Part shown: piece by piece, positions 62,004 to 64,000 of the stretch | Layout: each line of letters begins with the position of its first letter | Numbering within the stretch: position 1 is the stretch's first letter | NCBI GenBank assembly: GCA_030686995.1 | Contig: CM060708.1 | Location: forward strand, 106,987,044 to 107,051,043 | Source of the DNA: Artemisia argyi | Lineage: Eukaryota > Streptophyta > Magnoliopsida > Asterales > Asteraceae | Direction: 5' to 3' | Length of the DNA: 64,000 nucleotides | Translations under genes and position numbers: made by a program | Notes under the pieces: model-generated | The model's input: the letters and a program-made list of their open reading frames with translations, nothing else | Databases searched by the model: none | Told to the model about the DNA's origin: nothing

Positions 62004-64000
62004 TGTCATACCCTAGATTCATTTCCTGTGCCCTACAAGACTTGCTTGGGTCTGAGTATGCAAAGCCTGATGCAGTAGGTTTTGAGCCTGAAGTGTTACA
62101 CAAGGCTAATTACTCTCGTGACCCTCTAGAGGTTACACCAGTCACCCTGACCCAATATATGCGTACTGCTATCCAGGGTGACAATATTATATCACCAGTA
62201 CCCTCTCCCACCAAAAAGGTGAAGAGGAAGAAGGGACAGGGGTCCAGGAAGGTGGCTCAACCCAAGTCACTCGACACTGAGTCCTCTAACCTTAAGGCTG
62301 CCCAAAAGGGGCATGAATTACCTCCCTTGACTGCGGACACCCTGAAAATAATTACCCAGTCACTAGGCCTGCAACAAAAGCCATCGGAGGGCACTGAGAC
62401 ATCACACTCAGTGTCCTCGGGCATACCCGTTTCCAAAGACTCTACTGTCATAAACAAGACAGTAGAGCCGAAACAAACCAAACCTTCACATCCTGCTAAA
62501 GGCTCTGGCAAATCACAACCAGAGTCTCAGGGAGTAAGGGATCCTAAATACTCGATGGGGCAGCACTACTCCACTGAGAAGGGGGTCCACAAACAATCAC
62601 ATCCTGTTAAAGGCTCGGGTAGATCAAAACCCAAGCATCAGGGAGTTCATGTCCCTAAACCTTCGACAGGCCAGAACAAGCCTGTTGGAAAGGGGGACTC
62701 AACCACTCATTTGCCTGATGAGGACATTCGCAAATCAAAGCTTTTGTCTGAGGGCACCCCTACTCATCCCAAAGACTCAGAGGGAAACATACAACCCGCT
62801 GATAGGGACACAACAATCACGGCTCCTAATGATGGCACTGAGAAACACCCATCAGTGTCTGAAGGGGTCACGGGGGACAAAGATTCAGAGGGATATAAAC
62901 CACCCGCTGATATGGAACCCAAAACCACTCCCGGAGGTGCGCATCACTCGGGAACTGACCTTAAAGACCAGGTAGGTAAAACCCAACCTACCGGATTTGA
63001 GGGGTCAGGACCTGGCCAAAACGAAGGCAAATCTTCTTATGAAGAGGAGCCGGATAACCTCCATATGTTGCAGATTACCTCCCTGGCGGATGCTCAGGCA
63101 TTCTTATTTTCTGATGATGAATTCAACAGTGACGAGGAAGTCTTCACGGCTGGAGATGATATGGAGGATGAGGAGACAGTCCCTGAACCTGTTACTCAGT
63201 CTCCTCAAACCTCTAACCATGACGAAGATGAACAACATTCCGAGCCGGAAACCTCAGAAGACGCTTCAACTCCTCTCACTGAAAGAGCCTTCAAAAAGTT
63301 CATCAAGAAAATGACTAATGTTTTGTACAGGGGGGTCACTGAAGAGGTGTTTGACCTGCATACTGAGCAAGCAGTCCACTATCACCTCCTCAAAGATGTT
63401 GTTGAAGAATACACTGATGATGTCAGGGATCAAAATTCCACTGTCTCTTACTCCCTAACACAAATGGCTTCGCACATCAATTAGTTTTTGGAATCCCTAA
63501 AGGAGCTGGCTACAGGGGTTAAGTCAGTTCAAGAATCAGTCAAGGATGATCCTGAGCTCAACAAGAGAATTCTTCAGGCATCTGAGACGTACCAGGTCAA
63601 CTCGGCGGCTCTTACTGAGTTACTTGGTTTGATAAGGGATTCAAATGTTCAGAATCTCAGCTCCATGGTGGAGTCCCTCAAGTCTTCCTTCACTCAGTTG
63701 GAAGCATCAGTGACAGCTCAATCCCGGAAGTCCACATCTCTGGCATGGACAATGGGTTCCAGGATGACTGCCCTTGAAAGTTCTCAGGCTTCACTTGACT
63801 CCAAGGTATCTCTCATTCATCAGGATACTGCGGAGATCAAGTCCATGATGACGAAAATGTTTCAAGCCTTCAAGGGTACTTCTACTTCATCTTCAGTAGC
63901 TCCAACACTTGCCATCACTGCAGCTCCGGCAATTGTTGAGGGGGAGAATGTTCCTGAAACCCCTATTACTGATGAACAAGAAGCTGGACAGCCCTCTCAC
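62003..64000 (+). CDS. Env-like protein of RE12, second ORF, one in-frame TAG, runs off window
   Basis: It starts at ATG 62003 with S-Y-P-R-F-I-S-C-A-L, which continues the N-terminal domain. A basic patch follows (KKVKRKKGQGSRK near 62215), then about 250 residues of degenerate Ser/Pro/Gly/Lys repeats (HPAKGSGKSQPE and HPVKGSGRSKPK types) and an acidic block (E-E-D-E-E near 63165). TAG at 63482-63484 follows A-S-H-I-N. The frame continues open to 64000 through a helical, coiled-coil-like region (S-M-V-E-S-L-K-S-S-F-T-Q-L-E-A-S) comparable with that of RE2. No signal peptide or transmembrane helix. The TAG fits a CAG-to-TAG change. Family position is sure, function unknown. Confidence 0.78.

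Larger units (their letters stand above)
44655..64000 (+). mobile_element. RE12: large Sirevirus with env-like gene, carrying RE13; runs off the window
   Basis: 5' LTR (44655-45542), primer site TGGTATCAGAGCC (45545-45557), gag (45629-48397), protease-integrase-RT-RNase H (48419-48708 and 57685-60708), env-like gene from 61332 to beyond the window. RE13 with its AATGC duplication is the only insertion. Inserted in the RE11 integrase region; the left flank is GGGTT (44650-44654). Confidence 0.9.

Overview
The window is plant nuclear DNA made up almost entirely of LTR retrotransposons inserted into one another. I found no host gene, tRNA, rRNA or CRISPR array. The copia elements are Sirevirus-like: they have initiator-Met-type primer sites (TGGTATCAGAGC), multiplied GGGGGAG polypurine tracts before the 3' LTR, long gag genes with extensions, and env-like genes after pol. 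Their gag, pol and env-like proteins resemble families I know from Asteraceae genomes, so a composite (daisy-family) host is my best inference, not a proof.

Layout, with elements numbered RE1-RE13. RE1 (1-3178, +) is the 3' end of a Sirevirus that inserted into pol of RE2. RE2 (3179-20195, +) is a second Sirevirus, visible from RT onward. It carries an antisense ORF with a TATA box and an env-like gene. That gene is split by RE3 (7699-11389, a 3.7 kb solo LTR with target duplication AACAC) and by RE4 (11860-18511, minus, a non-autonomous Athila/Tat-like gypsy element with two 1407 bp LTRs and target duplication CTGAT). RE2 sits in one LTR of RE5 (20196 to about 30497, minus), an older gag-only Athila-like element. 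The other RE5 LTR is broken by RE6 (26003-29072, minus, Sirevirus-like and non-coding) and cut short by RE7 (about 30498-34130, the 3' end of another Sirevirus with a 2.6 kb LTR).

RE8 (34610-38573) is a decayed solo LTR of the RE4 type, holding RE9 (34794-37287), a chromovirus-like solo LTR. RE10 (39631-39918) is an inverted fragment of the RE7 LTR. It is interrupted by RE11 (39919-44654, +), a decayed Sirevirus whose integrase is cut by RE12 (44655 to the window end, +). RE12 is a large Sirevirus with a 922-codon gag, pol and an env-like gene. RE13 (48709-57684, minus) is a complete 8976 bp copia element with 1312 bp LTRs and target duplication AATGC; it lies inside the protease-integrase region of RE12.

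The most interesting signals are regulatory. (1) RE11 and RE12 both end gag in an ACTAACCC motif whose CTAAC could be a branch point, followed by a pyrimidine-rich stretch and a CAG lying exactly in phase with pol. Both also have a phase-0 donor-like site at the same place in gag. This suggests that Gag-Pol is made by splicing out a retained intron which encodes a coiled coil and, in RE12, five extra zinc knuckles. (2) Accessory ORFs in RE2, RE12 and RE13 each have their own TATA box; in RE13 and RE2 the repeated promoter word of the LTR recurs upstream of the accessory promoter. (3) Most elements here carry a private short word repeated in the LTR or leader, commonly just upstream of a TATA box.
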